Origin: Nannobrachium achirus
Taxonomy: Eukaryota; Chordata; Actinopteri; Myctophiformes; Myctophidae
Assembly: GCA_963921795.1 (NCBI GenBank)
Contig: OY997658.1
Location: forward strand, 26,899,456-26,963,455
Reading direction: 5' to 3'
Length of the DNA stretch: 64,000 nt
Below the pieces are notes generated by a model. The model was not told the DNA's origin, searched no databases, and saw only the letters and a program-made list of their open reading frames with translations. The position numbers and the translations under genes are program-made. This document shows, in pieces, positions 46,507-56,830 of this stretch; the stretch's first letter is position 1; each line of letters begins with the position of its first letter.

Positions 46507-47670
46507 ATGTTCTCCTGGACGGTACCTCTGAGAGGGCCAGATGGATCCTACTGTGCTCTGGTCACCGTAGGACACCGGCTGTATGTCTTTGGAAGGCCCT
46601 TTTGCCCTTTACACTTTACCTTTCATATCCGCGTGTACATTTTAAACACATTGGCTTTACGATGGGAAAGGTTTCCCTGTGTTTGCCACTCTGGGGAGTT
46701 TCCCAACTTGTGCTCATGCAACTCGGCTGTGCTGGTAGAGGACATCGTCTACATCTGGGGAGGGTCTCTTCGTGACGGTGGCCAGCTGTATGCGTTCGAC
46801 GTCAACGCCCACATATGGCTGGAAACCAAGTTTTCTGGGACCGTTCCAGAGGTGAGGGTTAGACACTCAACCTGCGTCTTGGGAAAGGTCATGTACGTCC
46901 ATGGAGGAAGTAAGGTCATGTACATCCATGGAGTGACAGAATCCACTAATGACATCCACAAGCTGAACACCACCACGATGGTGTGGTCTTTAATTAACGC
47001 CGGAGGAGCTCTGCCACCTGCTTCATCAGATCACTCTGCCACCGTCATTGGGACAAAGATGTTTGTATTTGGGGGAGAAGGGGAAAGGGTCACCAACACT
47101 CGGTTAGACTACAACCTCAGAGTGTTTGACACAGAGACAGACTGCTGGCTGAGCGGCACACCTTCTGCACAGCTCCCTCCTGAATGCTCTGCACATTCAG
47201 CCTTTGCCTACAATGGAGAGCTGTATGTATACGCTGGCTACAAGACCTTCAGTGGCTTGTGGAAGTTCAATACGACAGCCCTCTCCTGGAAGAAGGTTGA
47301 GCTCAAGGGGATAGGCCCGTCTAAGATGTCTGGTAAGGGCTGTTGCATGGTTGGAGATCGTGTCATCCTCTTTTGTAGAGAGCTGTACATCTTAGACTTG
47401 AGTCCTAGCTTGAAGGTCCTATGCAAGCTAGCTGTTATTCAGTACGGTCTGGAGCAGTCGGAACTCCCACATGACATCAAGTGGGAACTGGCGACCATGA
47501 CAACAGGTGGGAACTGGCATCGGGTGGTCAATTGTGCGGACTTGAACTTTCATGACCTCAGGTGGCCTCTGGTGGCATCAGGTAGGAACTGGCAGCAGAT
47601 GGGAACAGGCAGCAGGTGGGAAATGGCAGCTGGTGGTAAATGGCAGCGGTTGGGAAATGGCAGCGGGTAG
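46507..47670 (+). CDS. klhdc3: Intronless klhdc3-like kelch protein (retrocopy)
   Basis: A 387-codon uninterrupted frame, opened by ATG with an in-frame TGA two codons upstream. It matches KLHDC3 (about 382 residues), the kelch-repeat substrate receptor of CUL2-RING ubiquitin ligases that reads C-terminal degrons. Matching landmarks are WTVPL at the start, YAFDVNAHIW, SGTVPE, HSTCVLGKVMY, NDIHKLNTTTMVWSLI, LRVFDTETDCWL, YNGELYVYAGY and LWKFNTTALSWKKVE. The BC-box SLKVLCKLAV (281-290) and Cul2-box-like LPHDIKWEL (300-308) are kept. Kelch GG doublets survive in blades 2-4 (IWGG 83-86, VHGG 121-124, VFGG 167-170) but are lost in others (VFGR, YAGY, ILFC). About 20 residues of a late loop are missing after VILF, and HGG/KVMY has a small tandem duplication (KVMYVHGGSKVMYIHG). 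After residue ~310 the family C-terminus is replaced by a tail of GGxNWxx repeats. The parent gene normally has many introns, so this is a processed copy, possibly expressed, possibly decaying. Confidence 0.8.
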   Translation: MFSWTVPLRGPDGSYCALVTVGHRLYVFGRPFCPLHFTFHIRVYILNTLALRWERFPCVCHSGEFPNLCSCNSAVLVEDIVYIWGGSLRDGGQLYAFDVNAHIWLETKFSGTVPEVRVRHSTCVLGKVMYVHGGSKVMYIHGVTESTNDIHKLNTTTMVWSLINAGGALPPASSDHSATVIGTKMFVFGGEGERVTNTRLDYNLRVFDTETDCWLSGTPSAQLPPECSAHSAFAYNGELYVYAGYKTFSGLWKFNTTALSWKKVELKGIGPSKMSGKGCCMVGDRVILFCRELYILDLSPSLKVLCKLAVIQYGLEQSELPHDIKWELATMTTGGNWHRVVNCADLNFHDLRWPLVASGRNWQQMGTGSRWEMAAGGKWQRLGNGSG

Positions 47671-47672
47671 GT
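47500..47672 (+). repeat. Degenerate ~21-bp minisatellite within the kelch ORF
   Basis: Units such as GGTGGGAACTGGCA, GGTAGGAACTGGCAGCAGAT and GGTGGGAAATGGCAGC recur about seven times. They encode the last ~75 residues of the klhdc3-like ORF and supply its stop codon. Confidence 0.75.
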
Positions 47673-47970
47673 TAATTGTAAGCTATGTGTTCTTCTCATT
47701 AATTATCTATCTAGTAGTATCTCCTCAAAACTTTGGCAAGATTCAACTCACTTATGTGAGCCGACGTTAAAAAAAAGTATGTTTTGGGTTGCTTTGGTTT
47801 TGCTTATGTAATTTTATATTGTATTTTCTATGAATTGATTTTTGCACCTTTTGTGAGATTATTGTTTTGAGTGATGTTGCTGACATTTATTGTGTTGAGT
47901 TGCATGATGTTTTATTAGAGTTAAAATTGCATGTATTAACATTTATTTTTTTTATTTTCACCGACTGACA
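47673..47970. other. AT-rich 3' flank of the kelch ORF
   Basis: No AATAAA near the stop. A nine-A run at about 47768-47776 could be the trace of a retrocopy poly(A) tail, but it is too short to be decisive. No gene. Confidence 0.3.
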
Positions 47971-47974
47971 TCAA

Positions 47975-48075
47975 CCTGAACTGATTGGTCATTGACTTGC
48001 ACCTGGATTGGGTGTGACCACCTCATGAGGAGCACTATATAAGAAGCCATCAGCAGAGGGTTAGGTTGGAAGGAG
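47975..48075 (+). promoter_or_regulatory. Candidate pol II promoter (inverted CCAAT plus TATA)
   Basis: GATTGGTC (inverted CCAAT, 47983-47990) lies about 50 bases before CTATATAAG (48035-48043), and a G/A-rich leader follows. Spacing fits a pol II core promoter, possibly of an LTR-like or other repeat. No ORF begins soon after, because a foldback lies at 48203. Confidence 0.35.
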
Positions 48076-48202
48076 AAGGTTGTGTGTGAGTGGAAAGCAA
48101 GGCAGCCACCACAGGCTGGAGGCCGGGATGCACCAGCCAGTGGTAGCCATGGTGTTATTTGATGCGAGATGGGCTATAACCGCCATGAGAGCCAGGCCGG
48201 AG

Positions 48203-48846
48203 CACCTGTAGTGGAAGAAATATGTAACAAAAAAAGGCAAATGTGTTCACTTCCGGCAGAAAGCGTGAAAATTTGCACCTAGGGGTATTTTTGTGCGCTG
48301 AATTAAAAAATTGACGGTCCCAAGCACTTTTCCCATGGGATCTGGTGGCTCTCATTCACTTACCATACTAGGGAAAAAAGACCCCCCAAAAAATCTTCTT
48401 CAAGTAGCATGTGAGGGGTCAAACTAGGTGTTTTTTGGGATTCTGAATCCATTGCAAGCATTTGTTTTGCACGGAAAACATTCCTTTCCGAGAAATGGAC
48501 AAAACAAAACTTTGAAAAGTGATGACTCATCACTAAACCATAGTTTGTGGGGTCCATTTCTTCCCCAAGGAATGTTTTTTGTGCAAAACAAATGCTTGGA
48601 ATGGATTCAGAATCATGAAAACCCCCTAGATAGACCCCTCACATGCTACTCAAAGAAGATTTTTGGGGGGTCTTTTTTTCCTAACCCTAACCCTATGGTA
48701 AGTGAATGAGAGAAAAGTGAATTTGAGAAAAGTGCTTGGGACCGTCAATTTTTGAATTCAGCGCACAAAAATACCCCTAGGTGCAAATTTTCACGCTTTC
48801 TGCCGGAAGTGAACACCTTTTTCACATATTTCTCCCACTACTGGTG
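48203..48846. mobile_element. Long foldback, shared core, copy 2
   Basis: Ends CACCTGTAGTGG and CCACTACTGGTG. Outer arms carry CACTTCCGGCAGAAAGCGTG and GTGCAAATTTTCACGCTT-type sequence plus TTGACGGTCCCAAGCACTTT. Inner arms carry CATTGCAAGCATTTGTTTTG as in the 12597 and 61071 elements. Centre near 48530 (AAAAGTGATGACTCATCAC). Confidence 0.8.
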
Positions 48847-48884
48847 CCTGTCTGCTCTGGATGTTTTTCAAAGTCCAGAGTATA

Positions 48885-49370
48885 GATCTTCTATTTTCAA
48901 ACATTTTGTACTTTTACTGCTTTAAGTACAATACTTTTTTGCCAATACTTTTGTACTTTTACTCAAGTACATTTTGAATTCTTGACTTTTACTTACAAAC
49001 CAAAGTACCTATGAGAGTGGAATCCGCGTTCTGCGAATGCATTTCAATGGAATTTTCATGTCAGTGGAGGATATCTGCGCACCGCGCCGACCTTGCGTTT
49101 ATGCCGGAGCTCCTGTTTTTCCCCTCTGTCCAATCGGGTGAGTCAAAGGCAGAATGGGGAGGGTTCTGGAAGTGACTGACTGGCGCGTCACTGTCTTTGG
49201 GATAGAATGCGCTCTGTGCGTTTTTAGTCAGCCGCGCACAAAAAGAGTTTATCCGCTGGCGACCATATTTTGGTGTTTGTGAACCCTTACGGAATATTGT
49301 CTACATCACAGTATTGATACTTTTACTCAAGTAAATAATTTTAGTACTTTTTCCACCACTATTTTTGATG
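48885..49370. mobile_element. AAGTACTT-type element fragment
   Basis: TACTTTTACTCAAGTACATT at about 48955 and ATACTTTTACTCAAGTAAAT plus TACTTTTTCCACCACTATT near 49318-49365 mark the element. The interior, 49020-49270, is related to 3775-3990. A remnant of the hairpin module (AGATCTTCTATTTTCAAAC) lies at 48886. Confidence 0.55.
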
Positions 49371-49459
49371 AAGCAATAGTACGGGCTGAACTCCAATAGA
49401 GAAATGAATGTTCTGTTTTTAGTAAAGATGACGTTATAACATGATTTTGTTCCCCACAG

Positions 49460-49530
49460 TGGATCGCCTATGTCAAGCTGTTATCATGTTTGGAATTCCA
49501 ATGATCAACACAAAGAGCCTTATTGTCCAG
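49460..49530 (+). pseudogene. ercc2: XPD/ERCC2-like exon preceding motif VI
   Basis: A 71-bp exon between a good acceptor (TTTGTTCCCCACAG) and a CAG/GTAGAC donor. In the phase that joins the next exon it reads RLCQAVIMFGIPMINTKSLI then VQ. XPD has [20 protein letters not shown] here. VIMFG(V/I)P is conserved, and the invariant Gly-Arg before AVIMFG has become Cys-Gln. Splice signals are intact, so this part could still be spliced, but the gene as a whole looks broken. Confidence 0.75.
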
Positions 49531-49617
49531 GTAGACACAATGTTCCAGCCGCCTATGTTTATTCCCCTCATTCATCACTGAGATCTGGGCAGTATTTTAA
49601 CCTTTTATTTCCCTCAG

Positions 49618-49747
49618 GCTCGCCAGGCCTATTACAAGGACACATTCCAGATCAAAGAGTTCCTGAACATTGACGCCATGTGCCACGTCAGTCAGTGTGT
49701 GGGGAGAAGCCCCAGAGGAACGACTAAGGGATTGATGATATTTGCTG

Positions 49748-49752
<5 letters not shown>
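49618..49752 (+). pseudogene. ercc2: XPD/ERCC2-like exon with helicase motif VI
   Basis: It follows an 87-bp intron with acceptor CCTTTTATTTCCCTCAG and joins the previous exon in phase 0. It reads ARQAYYKDTFQIKEFLNIDA then MCHVSQCVGRSPRG and GLMIFAE. XPD has ARLEYLRDQFQI...FDAM then HAAQCVGRAIRGK and GLMVFAD, so motif VI (Q..GR..R) is kept. Two or three residues are missing relative to XPD, the basic K after RG is lost, and the frame runs into a GT microsatellite at 49750. No downstream C-terminal exon is visible. Confidence 0.78.
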
Positions 49753-49834
<82 letters not shown>

Positions 49835-49835
49835 A
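49750..49835. repeat. (GT)n microsatellite
   Basis: About 40 GT units starting at the 3' edge of the XPD-like exon. 49836-49985 holds nothing recognised. Confidence 0.97.
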
Positions 49836-49989
49836 TGCATGTGTATTATGTTTTTTTGAATGCTTACCTGTGTCCAGAAGCTATGAATGTGTATGTTTCA
49901 TATTGATAGATACACAAATTCACACCTGGCTCATACCGGTATGATGACATTCTTATTATGGAGGGGTTTCAATGACCGCCTTCGGATCA

Positions 49990-50352
49990 GCAGCATATTA
50001 AGTTGTTTTCGCTGATTGTCACGACCCCCAGACTTCCCGAAATGTGCGATACCGGCCCAGCGGTGCGTCCGGCGTCGTTGAATGGCGCACCATTGCGTTC
50101 GGAATTCCGAGGACGTCTTAGCCGTCACGTCCTCAACGTCGCAGTGCCCTTATTCACATTTTTATTTACTGTCATTTAAAAATGACAGTGAATGTTGGGG
50201 AAATTCAGCAAATCTGCTGAAAATCCCACATTTATACGACTTTTATAATTTTCAAGATTTTTCCAAAAATAGCAGATAGTGCCGCGCTGTGAGCTTGTAG
50301 ATCTGCTATTTTTCAATAGTTGGAGCATAAAATAATGATACACAATAATGTG
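49990..50352 (+). repeat. Direct repeat with half two-hairpin element, copy 1
   Basis: CCCGAAATGTGCGATACCGG, GGCGTCGTTGAATGGCGCAC and a hairpin-like TTACTGTCATTTAAAAATGA precede a shortened hairpin module (50266-50326) and the ATGATACACAATAATGTGTA end shared with the two-hairpin elements. Confidence 0.7.
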
Positions 50353-50484
50353 TACCTGAGACATGGCCAAAGCTCTCTAGTGTATAGACTTGTTTGAATC
50401 ATCATGATACGCGCTTAGTAAATCCATTCGCGGGGACCTGAAGCATGTACGCTGACTTTTTGCACCATATACGCTGCGCGCCAA

Positions 50485-50807
50485 TCAATTGACCCCAAAC
50501 TTCCCGAAATGTGCGATACCGGCCCAACGGTGCATCCGGCGTCGTTGAATGGCGCACCATTGCGTTGGAATTCCGAGGACGTCTTAGCCGTCACGTCCTC
50601 AACGTCGCAGTGCCCTTATTCACATTTTTATTTACTGTCATTTAAAAATGACAGTGAATGTTGGGGAAATTCAGCACATCTGCTGAAAATCCCACATTTT
50701 CAACTTTTATGCGACTTTTATAATTTTCACGATTTTTCCAAAAATAGCAGATAGGGCCGCGCTGTGAGCTTGTAGATCTGCTATTTTTCAATAGTTGGAG
50801 CATAAAA
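50485..50807 (+). repeat. Direct repeat, copy 2
   Basis: Repeats copy 1 at a period of about 467 bp. The hairpin at 50742-50797 is shortened in a similar way. Its end is cut by the GCGACC-family element starting at 50808. Confidence 0.7.
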
Positions 50808-51545
50808 TAATTGCGACCGTCAGGGAGCAGTTTACTATGAAAACCTCCACCGGCCGTCCGTCCGTCGGTCGGTCGGTCGGTCGGTCACACGTCACACGTC
50901 ACACCTTTGCCCTGCTCATATCTCCGCATCAGTATATAGGGCTTGTTTGTTTATTGTATGACATCACGCCACATCATCAGCTGTGGACTCTGTGATGTCA
51001 TCGTATCGCATCAGTATATAGGGCTTGTTTGTTTATTGTATGACATCACGCCACATCATCAGCTGTGGACTCTGTGATGTCATCGTATCTCCATATATGG
51101 CCATCTCCGTATATGGAGATATAAGTCGTCCATGCCCAGTATGGGCTGGTGAGGTCAGACTTTGTGTGATGCGTAGGTTATCTCCATATATGGAGATTCA
51201 ACATTCCAGGCAATGCTCTCTTCCCTGGTGAGAATTGCCCCTTTATATAGGGCTTGTTTGTGTATTGTATGACATCACGCCACATCATCAGCTGTGGACT
51301 CTGTGATGTCATCGTATCTCCATATATGGCCATCTCCGTATATGGAGATATAAGTCGTCCATGCCCAAGTATGGGCTGGTGAGGTCAGACTTTGTGTGAT
51401 GCGTAGGTTATCTCCATATATGGAGATTCAACATTCCAGGTGTAACTATGGCTACCCGTATGACGTGAGAGGTGGAGGTTGTGATATTTGTGGAGATAAG
51501 CGACCAACGGTCGCTTATCTCCCGATTAGGGAGTCTTACTGGTAT
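50808..51545 (+). repeat. GCGACC-family element with CArG boxes, copy D
   Basis: Nearly identical to 44301-45029, differing mainly in the GTCCGTCC/GTCGGTCG run and single bases. Exact CCATATATGG at 51091, 51184, 51320 and 51414. Confidence 0.78.
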
Positions 51546-51694
51546 AGCATGCCTCTCCTCTCTCCTGGTTATGAGGCAGTGTTTTAGCACATCAGCAGGT
51601 TTGAGCGTAGCATTGATGATGAGCAGTCATTCTCTCTGATCTGATTTCAGCACTTCTATTGACTTTATATGAATGAATGATTCAAGGCCCTGTA

Positions 51695-51722
51695 GGTGTG
51701 TGCGTGTGCGCGTGCACGCACA

Positions 51723-51806
<84 letters not shown>

Positions 51807-51842
51807 CGTGCGCGTGCGTGCGTGTGTGCGTGTGTGTGTGCT
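51695..51842. repeat. (GT)n compound microsatellite
   Basis: GTGCGC and CACACAC start, then about 30 GT, a TTTG interruption, and GTGC variants. 51546-51694 and 51843-51995 show no gene. Confidence 0.96.
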
Positions 51843-51995
51843 GTGTATGTTTATGCATCTTGCTGACACTGCTTTAAATCAGTTCAATTTGATAGAAATG
51901 CTTATTTGCTTCTATCACGGTATAATCATCCATCCGTGTTAGTGTCGAGTCCTGGGAGATTTATAAGTATTGCATTTCTGGAGCTGAAACTGCAT

Positions 51996-53075
51996 GGGGT
52001 CTTCGATGTTTTCAGGCCAAGGACCCCTTCGTTGAGAGAGAGATGAAGCAGGGACCCTCCCCACTACATATTAGATTCATGTTAAATGTGTATTTTCAGA
52101 AATGTAATGACCCCTCAATACTTTGTAAAGTTGACCTCTGGCTTGGTACTGGGTCTGCTCTTTTTTCCTTGTAAACCAAACTTCTTCGCCCGTCTTGTTT
52201 GGGGGGACCGTAGAGACAGGGTTTGACTATGTTGTCTAGTACTCAAAGGGGCGTACAATTCCAGTACAGATTAAAAAACACAGATGGGTAAAACGTGGCA
52301 GGCTTGAAAACAAAACAAAAAAGTTTCAGAAAAGAGTGTCTTAGATTGAGTTGTGCCCTGATCCTGTGGCTACTCTGTGGCTAAAGAGAATCAACATGGA
52401 AGAATCTGAATAGTCCATGGTTAGGATGGCTAGGGTTCCCAGGACAACAATCCACTCGTCCAAGACTCTTCTCCCTACTGGCCTCCAAACTGTGGAATGA
52501 ACCTCAGACTCACTCCCTAGCTTCCGCCGTAGTCTGAAGACTCACCTCTTCAGACTCACCTCTTCAGACTCACCTCTTCAGACTGCACCTTAGCCCAGGG
52601 GTCTTCAACAGGGGGTCTGAGTCCTCAGAGTTACTACAGGGGGGCCACCAAATCCTTTTGTGATAGGATAATTATTTTCAATTAAAAACCTTGAACCCTT
52701 GCATACCTATTCTGAGGAGAACTTTAGCCAAAAATAGCAGATCTACATGCTCTACAAGCTAGTAGATCTACAAGCTAGATCTGCTATTTTCAGCAAAGTG
52801 GTTTGGTGTAGAGGTTAAAACGAGCAGACCAAGTACAGTGAAAGGTCAAGTTTATACGTATTGACGATTGAAATGGCCAAATGTCTGAAAAAAACATTAA
52901 CACGAATCCAACAGACTGATGACAGTGCTGTCAAACAAATCAATGAAAATCTGCATTTATACAATATATATATGTAGAGGGGGTCCCTTGCCTGGCTCCA
53001 TTCTCTGAGCGGACTGCTTCTCTTAGGGGGACCCTGCTTCATCTCTCTCTCAGTTAAGGGGTCCTTGGCCTGTTC
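51996..53075. mobile_element. Degraded hAT-like elements flanking an L2 fragment
   Basis: GTTTTCAGGCCAAGGACCCC (52009) matches the start of the 29262 element. CAGGGGTCTTCAACAGGGGG (52597) and AAGGGGTCCTTGGCCTG (53055) are the ends of a second copy in reverse orientation. It carries a hairpin with scrambled inner arms at 52728-52796 (CAAAAATAGCAGATCTACAT). Confidence 0.5.
52440..52600 (+). pseudogene. L2-type LINE RT C-terminus, degraded
   Basis: Plus-strand frames give RLFSLLASKLWNE and, after frameshifts, SLASFRRSLKTHLF, the same signature as at 19129 and 45444. The last codons are expanded into a tandem run of CTCACCTCTTCAGA (four copies). Confidence 0.7.
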
Positions 53076-53309
53076 GAAACGGGTGCTGCCTTAGCCCTTG
53101 ATGACCATACAGGCCTCTGCAAAGGCTAAAATGTAATCTAGATATAAATTTAATATAGATATAGTATAGTCAGGCCATTTTCGACTTGGCATCCTATCGT
53201 GCATCGAAGCTATGGTGTGTGTATAGCTTTGATGTACCGATTACTGATGCTTCCATTGTGTTTGATTTTATTGAATAGGTTCTTGGTCTACCTACGTTTC
53301 TATGCATTT

Positions 53310-54640
53310 AATCGCGACCGTAGGTCGCAGTTTAGTATGAGAACCGGCACATCTTGTCTCCGAGTAACATCCGTGTAACGTCTGTGTAACGTTTGGTTTG
53401 ACGCTTTGACAACATGCTCTGACATCACTGTGATGTCAGGGGAACCAACACTAACATAATCCCTTTTATGCCCATATACTCTATGGAGATTCCGGATGTC
53501 ATCAATTTAAGCCCATATCTGCAATGCCAATTTATATACACTAGAAGCTGGGCCGCCCTTCGGGCGGCCCAGCGTCTAGTCGGCGACCTGGCCAACTCGG
53601 AACAATGTAAATAGGGAATGAATGCCCCGCCCTTTAATGCAAACCCCATTATACCTGTTTTCATAGGACCCGTTTTGACCATTTGTCTGCCTGTGTCCAT
53701 TTATGCCCATATATGGAGATATCTGTATCTGTCTGTCTGTCGGTGTCCATTTTATGTCCATATATGGAGATCACTGCAGTTATAGTTCTGGGTCCATTTT
53801 ATGCCCATATATGCCCATATATGGAGATATCTGTCTATCTGCGTCCATTTTATGCCCATATATGAGATTTCTGTCGCCTTTTCAAACAGATGGTCAAAAC
53901 GGGTCCTATGACAACAGGTATAATGGGGTTTGCATTAAAGGGGGAACCGGCACTGTGTCTGCAACACAGTCGGAGGCACAGACAGATACAGAGATCTCCA
54001 TAATGGGAATAAAGGGACACAGACAAACAGATGGAGGAGGAGACAAACTTAATGCAAACCCCATTATACCTGTTGTCATAGGACCCGTTTTCCCGCGTCC
54101 ACTTTATGCCCATATATGGAGATCTTTGACCATCTGTTTGCCTGTGTCCATTTATGCTCATATATGGAGATATCTGTATTTGTCTGTCTGCATCCATTTT
54201 ATGCCCATAAATGGAGATCTATGCAGACACAGTGCCAGTTCCGGAAAATCCTGATGTCAGACATCAGAATCCGAACCTTTCGTGCTGGTTCCAGAAAATC
54301 GTGTATCGGGTCGGGTCGGGTCGAGGCCGAGCACTGCACTACCTGCTGCGGTGGGGAACGCACGTGCCGAATTTGAAATAGGGAATGAATGCCCCACCCT
54401 TTAATGCAAACCCCATGAATGCCCCACCCTTTAATGCAAACCCCAATATACCTGTTGTCATAGGACCCGTTTTGACCATCTGTTTGTCTTTGTCCACTTA
54501 TGCCCATATATGAAGATCTCTGCACACACAGTACCGGTTGCAGAAAACTCTGATGTCAGACTTTATGCCCATATCTGGAGAACGCGCGTGCCGGTGGGAA
54601 GAAGGGTTCTCGAGATACGCGGATTACATACATACATACA
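53310..54640 (+). repeat. GCGACC/CArG repeat array, copy E
   Basis: It starts ATCGCGACCGTAGGTCGCAG as in copy A. The rest is a mosaic of short modules: TTTATGCCCATATATGGAGA, TCTGTCTGTCTG, CAGGTATAATGGGGTTTGCA and its complement, GGTCGGGTCGAGGCC. Exact CCATATATGG at 53707, 53758, 53815 and 54110. The blocks at 53640-53665 and 54055-54080 show that modules were copied in both orientations. Confidence 0.55.
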
Positions 54641-54984
54641 CATTCACAGAGATTTTGTGTTGACTCATGTGGCGTACGTGATGTCAGAGCCTTTTATGAA
54701 GTGATGTCACAATGACTCAGCGCTTGCGCCGATTTCCTCCGGAACAGCCTGATGTCAACAATCAGCTCCGCATAAGGAGATTCCGAACGTTTCGCGCCGG
54801 TTTCGTAAAACCGCGAGTCGGGTCGGGTCGAGGCCCGGCACTGCACTCCGCGCTGCGGCGGGGAACGCGCGTGCCGAATCTGAAGCCGGTGGGACGAACG
54901 GTTCTCGAGATACGCGGATTACAAACAAACAAACAGACAGACAGACAGAGATTTGTCGCATTTATAGATAGATGTCAGTCTAAT
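54641..54984 (+). repeat. Duplicate of the GGTCGGGTCGAGGCC module
   Basis: GGTTCTCGAGATACGCGGAT, CCGAACGTTTCGCGCCGGTT and GGGAACGCGCGTGCCGAAT repeat modules found at 54250-54365 and 54580-54625. ACAGACAG run at 54929-54948. Confidence 0.5.
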
Positions 54985-55265
54985 AGCATATGCATGTACA
55001 TGTCAGTCTAACCAGTGTGTCTGGTTCTACAGACAGGGATCTCCATATGGGCATAAAAAGGTTCCGATTGTATGTATTGATGTCAGACGTCATAGACGTC
55101 ATATTTTCACATAACCAGTAACTGAGTAAGCATGTCTGGGGTCTCACAGCACACGGTTGGTTCTCCAGATTCCAACTTTTGCACAAGGATAGCTCCGATT
55201 TTTGCCTATTTTAGCTGCTTCCCCTGTCGTTACTGTACTTGAACAATGTACAGTTGTATGAAACA
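54985..55265 (-). repeat. Inverted partner of 2823-3110
   Basis: GTTCTACAGACAGGGATCTC, GATGTCAGACGTCATAGACG and CACAGCACACGGTTGGTTCT match the complement of the 2.9-3.1 kb repeat. A poly-T run at 55267-55282 follows. Confidence 0.65.
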
Positions 55266-55373
55266 TTTTTTTTTTTTTTTTTATGTAGAACTGCCAATCC
55301 AACCATACATGGGTATCAGGGATCTATTAATAATCCGATATATATTAATAATGAATTCCGTGCGAATTCCGTC

Positions 55374-55510
55374 CTGCGTGATCTCGCCCTAAAGGGCCTA
55401 AATTGTAGATTGTACTAGCTTTGTTGACGCACCAGGGAAGATCACATTCGGTGATGCGCTGGGCTGTCCTCAAAACCCTCTGCAGTGCACGTTCCACACA
55501 CAAAAGCGTA
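55374..55510 (-). pseudogene. LINE reverse-transcriptase C-terminal fragment
   Basis: On the minus strand the residues ERALQRVLRTAQRITECDLP recall the LQRVVxTAxRIIGxxLPS block near the C-terminus of fish LINE polymerases. Nothing of the catalytic domain is present. Confidence 0.5.
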
Positions 55511-55800
55511 AAATGGATAACTGTAAATAAGAACCATGGCTGTTTTTCTACCACTGTGAACGATTATGTCTGTCCATGGCTTCTCTCTGTGGCATGTGCG
55601 CACGCGGTTCTTTCTATGTTTGTGTATAAGATGGTGTGTATGCATGTGCGCGCGTGCATGTGTGTGTGTGCGTGCATGCATGTGTGTGTATACACGCACA
55701 ACACAGTATGTATGCAATATCACTGTGTGGTTGCAGAGAGGAACAGATGTCTCCTGTTAGGAAGTGTGCAGCGAAGAAGCTGTCAAACACAATTAATAAT
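55511..55800. other. No gene; GT/GC-rich edge
   Basis: GTGCGCGCGTGCATGTGTG-type simple sequence near 55640-55700. No exon. Confidence 0.4.
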
Positions 55801-55805
55801 AATCA

Positions 55806-55846
55806 CACAGCACGCACACGCACACGCACACGCACACACACACTCT

Positions 55847-55877
<31 letters not shown>

Positions 55878-55896
55878 ACGCACACACACACACACT

Positions 55897-55992
<96 letters not shown>
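55806..55992. repeat. (CA)n compound microsatellite
   Basis: GCACAC and CTCACACA variants, then about 45 pure CA units. Confidence 0.97.
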
Positions 55993-55995
<3 letters not shown>

Positions 55996-56830
55996 ACAGT
56001 GGGTGATAATGTATTGACTCAGTCCATCATTGCGCAGGCATTATAATTGAATTGAATTATTGTTTTGCTGAATCAAGTGAGTGTCTATGGACCAGCTTTA
56101 CAGAATCCACTAGGATTGTTGACTCTCCACCACTGCCATTACCCATCAGCCCTGCCATTCTGTGCCCATTACTCACCTGTTGTCACTTTCCTCATCAGCC
56201 TGCCTCTATAAGGGTCATGACCCTATGTTTTGCAAACATAGGGTCATGACCCATAAATAGCCACATTTCTCAGAGGCAGTCAGGCAGTGCTATAGTTGTG
56301 TTCTTTTTCTGGTTTTCATGTGTTTCATGAGGTTGAAAGTACTTCATTAGACCCCCTGGTGTGGTTGTTATGAGCATAATTGCTCATAATTATTTTGGAT
56401 TTCTTCCTGGAGGCTGACACCTTGTTGGTCAAAAGTGCTGATCCAAAAACAGTGATTAAATGACATCATATAATCATCCCCTCCCCTTTTACCATTCACC
56501 CAACACTGTGGGTGTGGCTAACTTCTGCTGGGTCACCACCCACCTGACAACCAGACATACTTAATGAACTGGTGGGTGTGGCCACATAAAAACCTAATTT
56601 TAACTCTTTCTGTACACTCTTTTTGAAAGAATCTTCCTCCTAGTATAATCATAATACCTGATAATCATGTTTTAGGGGGAAAATAAATCATGGCACCCCA
56701 TCTTTAACCCTTTAAAAAAAATAGCAAATCTACAATCTCACAACATGTCATGATGTGAACTTGATTGACTATTTTCATTAAAGGGCTTTTCTTTTCCCAC
56801 TGGGAGTGAGTCTCTTTCTCTCTACGTCGT
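55993..56830. other. No gene; two hairpins
   Basis: A perfect palindrome at 56212-56252 (GGGTCATGACCCTATGTTT and complement). A diverged copy of the hairpin module at 56722-56778 (AAATAGCAAATCTACAATCT). No coding region is supported. Confidence 0.55.

Noticed and set aside
53703-54254. 183-codon ORF over the CArG repeat array
   Set aside because: Residues reflect repeated TTTATGCCCATATATGGAGA units; no domain, and the frame is explained by the repeat.
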